Shown: positions 46,055 to 56,946, counted from the first letter of the stretch. The stretch: 64,000 nt of DNA from Acanthosoma haemorrhoidale (GCA_930367205.1 OV884014.1:110063138-110127137); one strand, 5' to 3'. Notes: a model not told the origin generated them from the sequence alone. A program made the numbers and translations.

Positions 46055-47487
46055 TTCTATTAATAAATTTCTGAATCGTGTCAAACTGACCGTGTCAGCA
46101 ATAGACAGTGTATTTTTTTTTTTTGTAGTGTTAGCAATATTGACCTGATGTACTTGCCAGTGAACTACGATAGAGAAGAGAAGTAAGTGTATTGTAGTAA
46201 AGTAATGACGTACAAGAGGTCTAAGTACACTTGTATATAGTACCCGTCACCAAAAAAAATACGTTAGTAAACTATTTCTTTCAAGTGAGTTTAATCTTTA
46301 GCCTACAAGAAGCCATTAGAGCTGATATAAAAAGGAGCGAAACCATCACATAAGAACTCGGAGTGTGTTTTCTGTCAGATGGTGGCTGGGATCGAGTCTG
46401 ATGTGTGAGAGGCCTTGTACTCACTGATGGCGCTAGTCTTGGCCAACCCCCACTTTCTAATCCTCTTGTAGGCCTGTTGTTGTTGTTGTTGTTGATCAAG
46501 TGCTCGCACCTATGTCGGTCAGATTACAGCTGCATTGAATTATATCGACAATGGTCCCACTTATTTGAGGGCGATGAACGCCATTGACAGATAACGTGTG
46601 TCAATCTCCAATTCAATCCAAGGAGGTTATTATCGGAGCTGTGTAATCACTCAAGTGTAATGAGCTCAATATTAACCGAGTGGCACCGTTGAGGAGTGTG
46701 TATATTATTACGTTCTTCAATTATTTTAGTTTTATTGTTAACTTTAAATTTATTTTATTTACTATTTACTATTAGGTTCTATTAACAAAAATAATTCTGG
46801 TGAAAAGATGTTTTTAATTACAAATAAAAAAAAAACTTATATTAATTATTTATAAATGATTGTCTATAAATTCGATTCCTTTTCTTCTTTAATTCTCTTA
46901 ATGCCTTAAACAAATTAATACTTATGCTCTTCGTGCTATTTCTCTTCCGTTCTGCTTTAAGTCAATAACCACTAACCAACAAAGTTTTTAAGTTTTTCTT
47001 ACTCTCAATCTCAAGCTAATAACATGTATTACGGGCTGATCCCAAAACTAGTGAGTAATACTGTGTGTATTCCTTTTGATACAACAACAACTATACTCTT
47101 TATAACTGGCTAAAACTAGAGAGTAATTTTGTGTGTGTTCATTATGATACCACAACCTGTATACTATCTTTTGTTTTTTTTTCATACACTCTCAATTGTT
47201 TTTATTTTGCCTTCTTGATAAGTTGGATTAAATATTATATAAAAACTCCACAATATCTAATATCACAACAATATTGTCAAATGAAACAACAGTCAGTCTC
47301 TCCACAGCTTTATTAATTTATATCCGAACGTTTTCGGTGTAGTAGGGTTCGTCATGCCAGTCAAACAATGGCAGGAGTAACTCTGTATTAAAGTAGCTGT
47401 CCATTTGTCTATCATGAGCGCGATAGAAACACGACAACATTACAGAAATAATCGGGAATCGAACCTGGGCTAGAAATCGTCCATGTG
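46055..47487. other. no gene seen
   Basis: A (TTG)6 run lies near 46478. On the minus strand near 47456-47476, AGGTTCGATTCCCG is a perfect B-box-like motif, preceded by TGGCCAATGGAG about 40 nt upstream. No protein was recognised. Confidence 0.4.
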
Positions 47488-47645
47488 ACCTCTCCATTGG
47501 CCAATGAGAGTGAGCAAGATCGCGTTGAGGAGGTAAAGGTTAGTTCACGCCAAGTCTTGAGTGAGGGTCGTGCTCCCGTTCAATGTGATCGGTTATTTTT
47601 AAGTTATCGAAGAAAAATTCTACGACGAAATAAAGAAAATTTCCA
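47488..47645 (+). repeat. unclassified repeat Z, 3' part
   Basis: Matches the last 150 bp of 45588-46054, including GAGTGAGCAAGATCGCGTTG and GAGTGAGGGTCGTGCTCCCG. It has a 7-bp extra ATTGGCC near its left end. Confidence 0.85.
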
Positions 47646-47756
47646 CTGTTAACATATTGTTGGAGGCCGCTTCAAGAAATAGCGATCTAGATGAAGTATT
47701 GATCATACCGACGACCAGAAAAGATAAATAGAAAACTTGGTACGTTACAATATATA

Positions 47757-48360
47757 TTCATTTTGGTCTTGAAGAACTGTAAATATGGTACGAATGAAAG
47801 CATTTATCACAATTACTTATTGCCCAATAAGCAGCGATTGCCTTCAAAAATATCGGTTAATAAAAGCAGATTGTTAAAGATCAATGCAAGATACATTTTA
47901 TTTTCATGGCTTTGTGTTTGAAGCTAATATATTTGGGGTTCTCAACACAAATGATTATTGAAATAAGTAAATGAAAAGAAGAAATAAATTAAATAAAAAT
48001 ATGGCTCTTGGTACATCCTTGACTTGCGACTTGGTTCGTGTAGGTTGAACTCATTAACAAAATTTCAGACAATTACAGTATCTCTACTTGTTTCATGATA
48101 TGGTGGAATTTACCTTCTTATATTATTATATAATTAAATATTCCGAACACGTGACCTCTCCAATGAGAGTGAGCCAGGTGGCGTTGAGAAGTTAAAGGTT
48201 AGTTCACGGTAAAGTCTTGAGTGAGGGTCGTGCTCCCGTTCAATGTGATCGGTTATATTTTGGTCTTGAAGAACTGTAAATATGGTACGAATGAAAGCAT
48301 TTATCACAATTACTTATTGCCCAATAAGGCAGATTGGAATTTTATCACAATAGAGACGTT
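47757..48360 (+). repeat. A-B-A arrangement: jockey tails around repeat Z
   Basis: A roughly 75 bp jockey 3'-tail piece (TTTTGGTCTTGAAGAACTGT to TTATTGCCCAATAA) occurs at 47757-47830 and again at 48255-48332. Between them lies a copy of repeat Z (47831-48254). The second tail continues to the jockey terminus CACAATAGAG. This implies a local duplication or an insertion-linked rearrangement. Confidence 0.8.
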
Positions 48361-48618
48361 TTCAGTATATATAAGAGAGATTGTTTATAAGAAAATAGAT
48401 AATGAGTACAGAATATAACGGCACGGCCATTACAATGCCCAGTTTAATTATTCAGATGGGACTGAACCAAACAGGCGAGCAGATGGGATAGTCGTGTAGC
48501 CACTCCGAACTACTCAGCTTTATCAGGGCTGAGTGTCTGCACCTTCACCCGTAATAGATGGATCTATCCACCATAGCAACGCAGTTTTTGGTCAAATTCA
48601 TATGTCCAAGCATATATA

Positions 48619-49335
48619 AAGGGTGAATTTGCCGCCATTTGTGCAGTAAAGTACTGGCAACCCTAAAAAAAAAAGCAATTTGACAGCTGACAGTTTAGGG
48701 TTGGTAAAAATGGAGCGTTACACGATAGAACAACGTGTCTTTATTGTTGAACATTATCTCAAAAATAATGAAAGTTGGTCGTCCAAAAACAAGCCGTTCA
48801 AATGTCAATATCGAAGCAGTGCGTGAGAGTGTTGTTGAAAATCCAGGAACATCGATTCGGCGTCGTAAATTGGATGATATTGATGTGGCCAATATGTGCT
48901 TTCAACAAGATGGTGTCACATGCCATAAAGCCCATGAAACAATTCAAATACTGCATGAGACATTTCCAGGTCGTGTACTCTCTCGTTTCGGTGATCAGAA
49001 TTGGCCCCCTAGATCGTGCGATTTAACACCTTTAGGTTTCTTTTTATGGGGCTATTTGAAGTCAAAGGTGTATGTCAACAAGCCCACCTCCACCCGTGCA
49101 TTAAAAGAGGGCATTCAACGCTGCATCAACAAAATTCGACCACAATCCATGCCAAATGGTCATGGAAAATTTCAACAAAAGAGTGCGTATGTGCCAGCAA
49201 AGTCGTGGAGGCCATTTGCCCGATGTATTATTCCATAAATAACCCTATCCTATTTACTTTGTAATTCACTAAAAAAATACTCAAAATTGTATTTTATATT
49301 TAAATCAAATCTTACGTTAATTCTGGGACACCCTT
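48619..49335 (+). mobile_element. mariner-superfamily element, copy D, most deleted
   Basis: TA at 48617-48618 and 49336-49337. The right terminus is intact (TTCTGGGACACCCTT), but after AAGGGTG the left terminus jumps into AATTTGCCGCC, so most of the 5' TIR is gone. Further internal deletions make it 717 bp. Confidence 0.92.
48710..49238 (+). pseudogene. mariner-superfamily transposase pseudogene (copy D)
   Basis: Starts MERYTIEQRVFIVEHYLK, then a deletion fuses NNES to GRPKTSRSNVNIEAV in another frame. SIRRR is joined to KLDDIDVAN, a 20-base larger loss than in copies B and C but starting at the same place. The C-terminal part (QQDGVTCHKAHE, RSCDLTPLGFFLWGY) has lost the second aspartate of DLTPLD (D to G). 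No first catalytic block. Confidence 0.88.
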
Positions 49336-49657
49336 TATAATCCCAGGAGAAGTAAATCAATAGAATACAGAAGAGCCTAAAGGTGTATTATATAAAATGA
49401 GAAATATATACACAAATCAAACAGCTGATGCGATTGACAGAGGACAGGGGCAAATAAAGATAGTAAAGATAAATTGATGAAGATAGTAGAAAATACTAAT
49501 TAAATGAAATATATAAAATAAATAAAACCATTCAAATTAAAAAGACTTGGACTCCTTGCACTGGGTTAATTTGTTCTACCTATCTGTATATATTGAGTTA
49601 AGATAAATAAAAAAAAAGCTTCTATAACGTTACAAAAAATTAATAAAAAAATAAATA

Positions 49658-49862
49658 TCTGGAGTGTTTCCATCTTGATAAAAGGAGCATAAGTAAAAAA
49701 TTGGTCAATGAACAGGTCTAAAAAAATTCCAAAAAAATTTTCACCTGTATAATTCTACAAAGAATTCCCAACATTGTTATATAACCATTAAGTATAAAAA
49801 AAGTGTTATTTAAATAAAATTTTGCATTTATGCCTTATACTCCTTTTACCAAACACTCCGGA
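49658..49862. mobile_element. MITE with TA target site
   Basis: The ends TCTGGAGTGTTT and (inverted) TCCGGAGTGTTT, both followed inward by TAAAAGGAG-ATAAG, lie between TA at 49656-49657 and 49863-49864. It is 205 bp, non-coding and AT-rich inside. The TA target fits the Tc1/mariner superfamily. The left TIR has a 7-bp insertion. Confidence 0.7.
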
Positions 49863-49887
49863 TAATAAATAATATTATTATTGAAAC

Positions 49888-50062
49888 TTCTTTATTGTGG
49901 TAAAATCAGCCTTATTAGGTAATAAGTAATAGTGATGTTATCAATCATATCATATTTACAATCATTCACTCGCTCATTCAAACAGTATTTACAAACAGCC
50001 CAGAGGCCTCCCAAATCCACATGGTTGACACCTCCCTCGCATGCGAAATAGGAAGCGGAGTC
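49888..50062 (-). mobile_element. jockey 3' tail fragment
   Basis: Minus-strand 3' UTR only, from the terminal CACAATAAAG complement to the GCATGCGA region. It lies within a larger duplicated segment (49738-50055, matched at 52098-52416). Confidence 0.85.
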
Positions 50063-50904
50063 ATAATAAATGGTACAGTATCCAGGTATATGTGTATATA
50101 CTGTTTGAGTAAACATTGCCAAATCATCATTTCTTTGCTTTATATATTGAACATTTCATCAAATTATATACTAAATAGATAGAGATTGAAAAGATTATTG
50201 AGCAATCAAAAAAAATAGATAAATTATTTCCTTCCAAAAAAATATAAATAATTGTGGATGATATTCCCAAAACACGTTCCTAAAACTGTATATTTTATAC
50301 GACTCACTGCTCTTACCTAACCACAGAAAAATATCACCACATCTTTCTAACTATGATACAGTGTGTATACATTTTCCAACCATTACTTGCGTGGCCTAAT
50401 ATTTTTCCAAATTCTAATAATCACAGTTAATAATTATTAAAGAAGCGACTTATTGCCATTTAAATTACTGACTATATATAGTAAGCACATTTAACTTCGC
50501 CTTTGGAGAAATATACGAAATACTTATAGACGAAAATAGAGTTTGGATACATTTTTGAAAGTAACCTATGAGACACAGTTGACAGGAAGCTAAATAAATG
50601 CCCCCTGTATCCTGGATGAGGATAGCTGCGGTCTGGCTATTTTCAGATATCTAGGCTATCGGGGTATTTATGCCTGCAGTCCGAGATATCTGCTACAGAG
50701 ATATTTTAGTATTCCATTATTAGACTGTCTTTTTCATGAGTAGGAATCATTCTATTTCGGCATCATTTCATATATACCAACTAAATATTGATTTGAAAAG
50801 ATGTTATATTGATATATTCATTTGATCGATTATGCTCCGTTTAACTAAAATTAGCACAGCCAGCCAATTATACCCTTGTTGAAGTATTTCTGAGCTGAAC
50901 CATG
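50063..50904. other. no gene seen
   Basis: AT-rich, nothing recognised. Confidence 0.45.
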
Positions 50905-51230
50905 TAGAAATACAGATTGTTGTCATCAGTGATGGAAACCTGCGACGTTACAACACCAGACTGAATCACACAATCACACCTTCACTCCCACGTGGGCTGG
51001 AGAAAAACACGACACAAAGAGTCGTCAACAAGACCAAAGGCCACTTCTTTCTCAGCTGATCAATAATTAGCAAGTTAATGCTTCATTTATGTATTTTAGA
51101 TGGTATGAGTCAGATAAGTCAGAACCTACCTACAGCGTATTTGTTTATGTTTTATTTACCAAGCCACTGGATAAAATATCATATGTTATATAATCCTAAG
51201 AATATTACAATGCTAATATTATATATAATG
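50905..51230. repeat. 326-bp duplicated segment, copy 1
   Basis: Nearly identical to 55942-56267 over the same length, starting TAGAAATACAG and including the first 47 bp of an L repeat. It contains no gene I recognise. Confidence 0.9.
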
Positions 51231-51522
51231 CTATAAGTAGAAGCAAGGACTTACTACTGTACTTCATGGAAGTCACTGATGGTTTGCTGTTATTTTTAAG
51301 TAAGCGACCGCATCCCTCCAAGACCTCCCTCCCTATTCCCAGAACTATCCTTTTCTTATACATATAAGTCTCAGATTTACCCACTTGTTCCCAGTCATTC
51401 CACCCAGTATGCAGTAACGTAACTCTTAATATTTGTATATACCAGTGTTTTGATTGTACTTCATAATAAAGCTTTTCTTTCTTTTCTTTTAAAAGACTCT
51501 TCTCTACAAAGATTATTTAACT
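51184..51522 (+). mobile_element. LTR-like repeat family L, copy 9
   Basis: Starts TGTTATATAATCC and ends ATTTAACT. The left flank is now ATA, but the duplicated copy at 56218-56220 has ATC there and ATC follows the right end, so the original 3-bp duplication was probably ATC. The core is slightly shortened. Confidence 0.87.
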
Positions 51523-52011
51523 ATCCATTAAGGGTCTGTTCAGGGTATCGATCCATAATAAAATACTAAATTACAATAGACCCTCGCTAATCCGACTGCC
51601 ACCAGTCTGTCCAATCTGTGCACTCGATATTCTCGGCACCCCGGGCCACCAAACTGGGGAGCCTCAGGATAATCGAGCGAGAACTGTCGCCTGAATGACT
51701 ACAATCAAAGACTGGCGACGTAAAAGAAAAAAAATATTTTCATTGACACTCGACGGTAGTCAATAAGTACGAAAGACGTTGAAAATACGAACAGCGGAAA
51801 TATTAGATGACACGATAATGTATTCGGTTTAACCAAGCACGGGAAATGGGACTCCATTCATTATAAGGACCGATAATTCAAGAAAAAACGATCATTCGCC
51901 TTCATGCCAAAATATTTTAGCACATATTTTTGGGCTGAAAACGTTTGCAGCCTCAGAGGATGGCTACATCGGAGGAAAAATCGCAAAAACATGACTAAAA
52001 ACTACGGTATG
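51523..52011. other. possible pogo-like DNA transposon relic
   Basis: AATAGACCCTCGCTAATCCG at 51575-51594 resembles the termini of pogo/Tigger-type elements, and an inverted-like CTCGATTATCCTGAGG lies near 51660-51680. No transposase motif remains. Weak. Confidence 0.25.
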
Positions 52012-52088
52012 GAATGTTTATTGTGATAACATTACAATCTGCCTTATTGAGCAATAAATATTCTCATTCATACCATATTTACAATCTG
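52012..52088 (-). mobile_element. jockey 3' tail fragment
   Basis: Only the last 75 bp of a jockey 3' end, on the minus strand, broken off where the second copy of the duplicated MITE segment begins. Confidence 0.8.
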
Positions 52089-52098
52089 TACTGTACAT

Positions 52099-52223
52099 TT
52101 TTCACCTGTATAATTCTACAAAGAATTCCCCACATTCTTATATAACCATTAAGTATAAATAAAGTGTTATTTAAATAAAATTTTGCATTTTCGCCTTATA
52201 CTCCTTTTACCGAACACCCCGGA
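52099..52223. mobile_element. MITE, truncated second copy
   Basis: Right part of the element at 49658-49862 (TCACCTGTATAATTCTACAA to ACCCCGGA then TA). The left TIR is missing. Its right flank is the same as that of the first copy, so it arose by segment duplication and not by a separate insertion. Confidence 0.75.
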
Positions 52224-52244
52224 TAGTAAATAATATTATTATTG

Positions 52245-52475
52245 AAACTTCTTTATTGTGCTAAAATTACAATATGCCTTATTAGGCAATAAGTAATTGT
52301 GATAAATATTATCATTCATACCATATTTACAATCATTCACTCGCTCATACTTACAGTATTTACGAATAGCCGAGATCCACATGGTTGTCACCTCCCTCCC
52401 ATACTTAAGAGGAAGCCTTGCGAAGTCCCCCACGCACCTCTATCAGCTGCGTGAAGTGTGCGTCAGGTGACATAC
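52245..52475 (-). mobile_element. jockey 3' UTR fragment
   Basis: Extends further than the duplicated counterpart at 49888, up to the GTGGGGGACTTC-like region of the UTR. An internal deletion removes part of the segment before ATCCACATGG. Confidence 0.85.
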
Positions 52476-54279
52476 AAACATTGATCGTACCAATTATTGA
52501 AGAAGTTGAAACATTTTCTCGATTTTAATACTGAGGATCTGGTTTAAATTAGTAAAAGTTATCACACCGAATAAATTCCCTGGCACTTGCGGAAGACTAT
52601 TCACCAATAAGTGAACCAGCCATTAAATGATCTTAAATAAATATGTCAGATGATCGCGATAGGTTTCTATGTTTGAGTTCTTTATTTGATTTCATCGTAA
52701 TATATTGAATATTATTATTATCATACGGGTGAAAGCTGAATTAGTTATATGAACGACAAATGAAACACTTGACAGACCTAAAGAACCATTTTCTTGAGTA
52801 AGGCAGTGAGAATGCTATAAATACAATAGAGGAGATGAACTATTTAAAGAGCTGATGAGCCTAACAGTCAGAGGGTTTCCCAGGAGTATATCTGTGAAAC
52901 GGTAGCTCTCCCCTTCGGTATCTCCTGGCTGATCTGTGGACGCGTCAGCTGTCGGGTATAGTCAGGGGTTAGGGGCAGGGAGTTATGAACGCATTCGGGG
53001 TTATATGATCCAAGGGGAGACGTTATAGGCAAGGGGGGGGGCTGTTATCACACTATACAGGGTGTAACGTATACTAAAGGAGGTGATATTAGATCTCAAA
53101 CGCAACGGGCCAGTTTAATAGAGTTATGGTCAGATTCCGAACAGGGAATGAGTAAATTTAAATTTTTAAATATTTAAGCTAGGCAAATATTCGCAATCGC
53201 GACAACTGGACAAAATTATCTTTAAAAAAAAAAATACAGGAATAGTCTTTTGTAAAAACCGTTTTAAGTGGGCTTTCAATGACGTAAAGTTCTGATTTTC
53301 GTAAAATCATTGATTATTCGTGATTTTTATTTATCAGCCTTCTATTTGGACTACACATTCTTCACTTTTTAGATAAACTTATTTGTTTAATAAACTTTAT
53401 GCCCATGTTAATTTAAATTTGATATTATGATTACCAGGAATATTAAGTATTTATTATTTTAAGACAATTTTTAATTTTTATTATTTTCGAAGGAGAGTTT
53501 CATTTGTTATACCCACATTGAATAGTTTATTTTACATATCTGTCGGTCAGAAACCCCCCCCCCAAAAAAAACCTTTGTTATAATTATTTTTTCTGAAAAC
53601 AGTGGAACTTTTTTTTACAATATTTAAATTGAATCCTTCCCGGTTTGGAATTGGACCATAGCACAATTGAACTTTTCTGTTCCATTTCAGTACTGCTATC
53701 ACTTGTTTAAGTTTCGGACATCGTTTCCATTGCACCCTGAGTAGTCGCTAGAATTTAAATCAGAATAATTTCTGCAGCTTCTTTCTTCGTCTGATTTTCT
53801 TCATGAGGTATTATAATTTTGTTTCGACTGTATAGCAGCCTTGTACTTTGCTTGTAGTAAATATGCTCTTTCCTAACAAGCAAACTACATTTATCCAATG
53901 ATACATTCACACCACACACATACTAAAGGAGAAATTTATTTTTCAATTATATAGCTAAAAACAAGATAAATAATAAACAAACAAAGCAAATAAAACTAGA
54001 ACTAGAAAAAAATTAAATATAGTAAGGGCAGTTAATTAAATTAACCGGCTACATAAATAAATACATACATACTTTTATCGATATGTAATAGTATATATAT
54101 AGTTTAAAGAGTAGTGAATATGGTTTCACGATGGTCAAACAAAATTTTACATATTATATAAAAATACACAAATAAATTCCACAGCCACGAATGGGTCTAG
54201 TTTATTATAATACCCAACCAATAAATTGAGGGGGAGAATTCATCGAAAATTTGAAAAAATAATTTTGGAATGCTGAAGC
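52476..54279. other. AT-rich DNA, no gene seen
   Basis: G-run near 53030-53040 and a C run near 53553. ACAGGGTGTAACG near 53057 resembles one end of a DNA transposon, but I could not find its partner. Confidence 0.4.
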
Positions 54280-54420
54280 TTTACAGTAAATATACTAGAC
54301 TATTATTCAGCCCCACTTGCAAAACCAACTGAAATAAACTTGAAAAAATCCAAAACCTAGGAATGTGCCCCATCAATAACTGGCTACACAAAAATAACCA
54401 CTCTATAACAACTCCCCAAA
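54280..54420 (+). pseudogene. non-LTR retrotransposon RT C-terminal remnant
   Basis: The frame reads KIQNLGMCPINNWLHKNNHS, with a stop upstream and an IVFF continuation. It parallels the relic at 33340-33581. Too short for a firm class. Confidence 0.35.
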
Positions 54421-55711
54421 TAGTATTTTTTAACTAACATGTAACTTCAAACTAGTAAACATTTTTATTTTTTATTTATTTTCCTACTAATTAAAAAAAT
54501 GTCTGTATACATGAGAATGTAATAGCCAAGGATATTCATTGGAGGGATTCCGGAACTAACAATTCAGTTACAGGTTAAATTGTTAACTAAATTGTGGATA
54601 AAGTTTTGCTTATCTCTCTCTCTCTACTTGACTATTGGCTATAAATTAAATTTCAATAAAAATTAACAGGGCTATAAAACTCCTATAAATGCCCCTAATT
54701 CACGATTTGGTCGGACTGTTCCAATTTAGTGTAGCCCTCAAGTTAAAAATGTGGGTGATGAGCTGGGACAAGATGATATTTTCATCGATATAAACAGTTT
54801 TAGAGAAAAACTACACAATCTAATCTCCCTTTGGAGACAACATGATATAGCGAGAATCCACGCTTCTCCTTTCTCTAATTTCTAAATGAGATTAAAAGAA
54901 TTTATTCTATGCTCAGGGTTGTTTCGCAGTTGCGTCAACAGGAAATTGTACAATATCTTCTTATTGGCGAAAAATCTACAGTTTGTGAATCTACTGTGAA
55001 GAGCTGAAACCTGTTTGAAGAAGACATCATCCACTTTCTCCAGAAGACATTTCCTACAGGACCACTACAACAAATTAGGGAAAAAACCTCAGAACATCAG
55101 TAATAATATCCTTATACCTGCTGCTGTATAAAAAGGTCGACATTTATAATTTCATTACAAACTCAGTATAACTAATGGGCTATCATTATGTTGGAACAAG
55201 TTTAATTTTCATACTTCCACTTGGTGAACTGTCTGTTAATGTTGTAATTGGACTTTATATTATATTTTCTTTAATGTGAAAATTTAAGGGAGAGATTAAT
55301 CACTGATTTTTAAAGGTCGATTTCTTACAAATTTAAGTAACAAATTTACATGTGATGTGAGAAAACTGTTGCTCAGACTATTTCTCAAATGGGAGAGTGG
55401 AAAGTATAATTTAAATAGTAGATATATCTTATCTAAATAGATTAGATAATTTAAATTTAAACTAAAAATATACGTTTTTGATTAGTTAGACTAGTTAGTT
55501 CATTTAACATTCAGACAAAAATTATAATATCATTGTGTTTTATTGTTATTATTATTTATTAATTCATAACTGTGATTAGCGTCACAAGCAGCGAATGTGC
55601 CGTAAATATTATAAAAATGACATGCCTGACATAAAGGCAGAGGGGACATGAAGTTTAAGGATTTTAATTAATTTCGAAGATCCATATTCCTAAGTCTCCT
55701 CAGTGGTTGTT
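54421..55711. other. no gene assigned
   Basis: A plus-strand stretch near 54740-54885 reads GDELGQDDIFIDINSFREKL without stops, but I cannot assign it and it ends in stops soon after. Otherwise AT-rich. Confidence 0.35.
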
Positions 55712-55941
55712 AGTTTTACAATGCTGAGAAGATTATAATGCTAATAATATATATAATGCTAAAAGTAGAAGGGGCTTGAGCAGAACTAAATACCTCTCTC
55801 GTAATTTCATGGAAGTCACTGATGGTTCCTGTTATTTTTAAGTATGCAGCCGCATCCCTCCAAGACCTCCCTACTTCCCAGAATCTTATCCTTTTCTTAT
55901 ACATATATGTTTTAGCTTTAGCCCCAGACCCCACTCGTGCC
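55712..55941 (+). mobile_element. LTR-like repeat family L, copy 10, 3'-truncated
   Basis: Starts AGTTTTACAATGC and breaks off after CACTCGTGCCTAGA, joined through TAGA to the duplicated segment. The last third of the L unit is missing. Confidence 0.85.
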
Positions 55942-56267
55942 TAGAAATACAGTTTGTTGTCATCAGTGATGGAAAAATTCGACGTTACAACACCAGACTG
56001 AATCACGCAATCACACCTTCACTCCCGCGTGGGCTGGAGAAAAACACGTCACAAAGAGTCGTCAACAAAACCAAAGGCCACTTCTTTCTCAGCTGATCAA
56101 TAATTAGCAAGTTAATGCTTTATTTATGTATTTTAGATGGTATGAGCCAGATATGTCAGAACCTACCTACAGTGTATTTGTTTATGTTTTATTTACCAAG
56201 ACACTGAATAAAATATCATCTGTTATATAATCCTAAGAATATTACAATGCTAATATTATATATAATG
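55942..56267. repeat. 326-bp duplicated segment, copy 2
   Basis: Same length as 50905-51230, with a modest number of substitutions. It lies between two L pieces. Confidence 0.9.
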
Positions 56268-56520
56268 AGCCTGAGCCTCAAACGGGCTTACCCCACAAGC
56301 CCGTGAAGCGAGCTCATGGGGTTACGTAGCCTGTGGTGCGCGTATTCCGGTGCAATGGGATTGTTGCACCGGTCAGCGCACCTTGAGTAATACTGTTTTT
56401 GTTCTTTATTTTCCAAAATAAACACAAAACTTCCAAAGAAAACAAAATAAAATAAAATCTTTTCCTTAAATCTACTTTGTACAATCCTTACTAGCTTTTT
56501 TTTTTTTTTTTTTTTTAATT
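56268..56520. other. GC-rich, potentially structured insert segment
   Basis: The first 125 bp are GC-rich and self-complementary. CGGGCTT and AAGCCCG pair around a 7-nt loop. GGTGCGC and GCGCACC enclose CCGGTGCAA and TTGCACCGG, a strong two-part stem-loop. This looks like RNA structure, but I do not recognise a snRNA, tRNA, 5S or SRP RNA. An AT-rich part and a 22-nt T run (56495-56516) follow, directly before the H2B fragment. Confidence 0.5.
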
Positions 56521-56634
56521 TACAAAGTTCTGAAGCAAGTTCACCCTGACACTGGTGTATCCACGAAAGCGATGAGCATCATGAACAGTTTCGTCAACGA
56601 TATCTTTGAACGTATCGCTGCTGAGGCTTCACGA
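56521..56634 (+). pseudogene. histone H2B gene fragment
   Basis: Thirty-eight codons read [20 protein letters not shown], then [18 protein letters not shown], with no stop. This is the histone-fold centre of H2B (end of helix 1, loop, helix 2), among the most conserved protein sequences in animals. H2B is a nucleosome core subunit of about 123 residues, so only a third is present. It lacks a start, the N-terminal tail and helix 3, and is fused in frame to L-repeat sequence. It cannot make a functional histone. The intact codons suggest recent capture. Confidence 0.93.
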
Positions 56635-56927
56635 CCCTCTACTGTATACCTGCCTCGTGACTTCATGGAAGTCACTGATGGTTTCTGTTATTTTTAAGTA
56701 AACGACCGCATCCCTCCAAGACCTCCCTACTTCCCAGAATATTATCCTTTTCTTATACATATATGTTTTAGCTTTAGCCCCAGACCCCACTTGTGCCTAG
56801 ACCTTCCAACCAGTATGTAGTAACGTAACTCTTAATATTTGTATATACCAGTGTTTTGCTTGTACTTCATAATAAAGCTTTTGTTTCTTTTTTTTTAACA
56901 AACTCTCTTCTACAAATATTATTTAAC

Positions 56928-56946
56928 TGGGGCCCCGAACAGGCAC
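56928..56946 (+). promoter_or_regulatory. primer-binding-site-like sequence after an L repeat
   Basis: TGGGGCCCCGAACAGGCAC directly follows the end of L copy 11. It resembles the lysine-tRNA primer site of retroelements (TGGCGCCCGAACAGGGAC), with one extra base and a few changes. If real, the L repeat is an LTR and what follows is the start of the internal region, but no gag or pol was seen downstream. Confidence 0.4.

Larger units (their letters stand above)
56221..56928 (+). mobile_element. LTR-like repeat family L, copy 11, split by an insert
   Basis: The first 47 bp (56221-56267, up to TATATATAATG) and the rest (56635-56928, from CCTCTACTGTATACCTGCC to TATTTAACT) are separated by a 367 bp foreign segment that includes histone H2B sequence. 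It ends directly before a tRNA-primer-site-like sequence, which supports L being a true LTR. Confidence 0.85.

Noticed and set aside
56521..56634. A real histone H2B gene or histone cluster
   Set aside because: Only 38 codons without start, tail or C terminus, fused to repeat DNA on the right. No other histone genes nearby.
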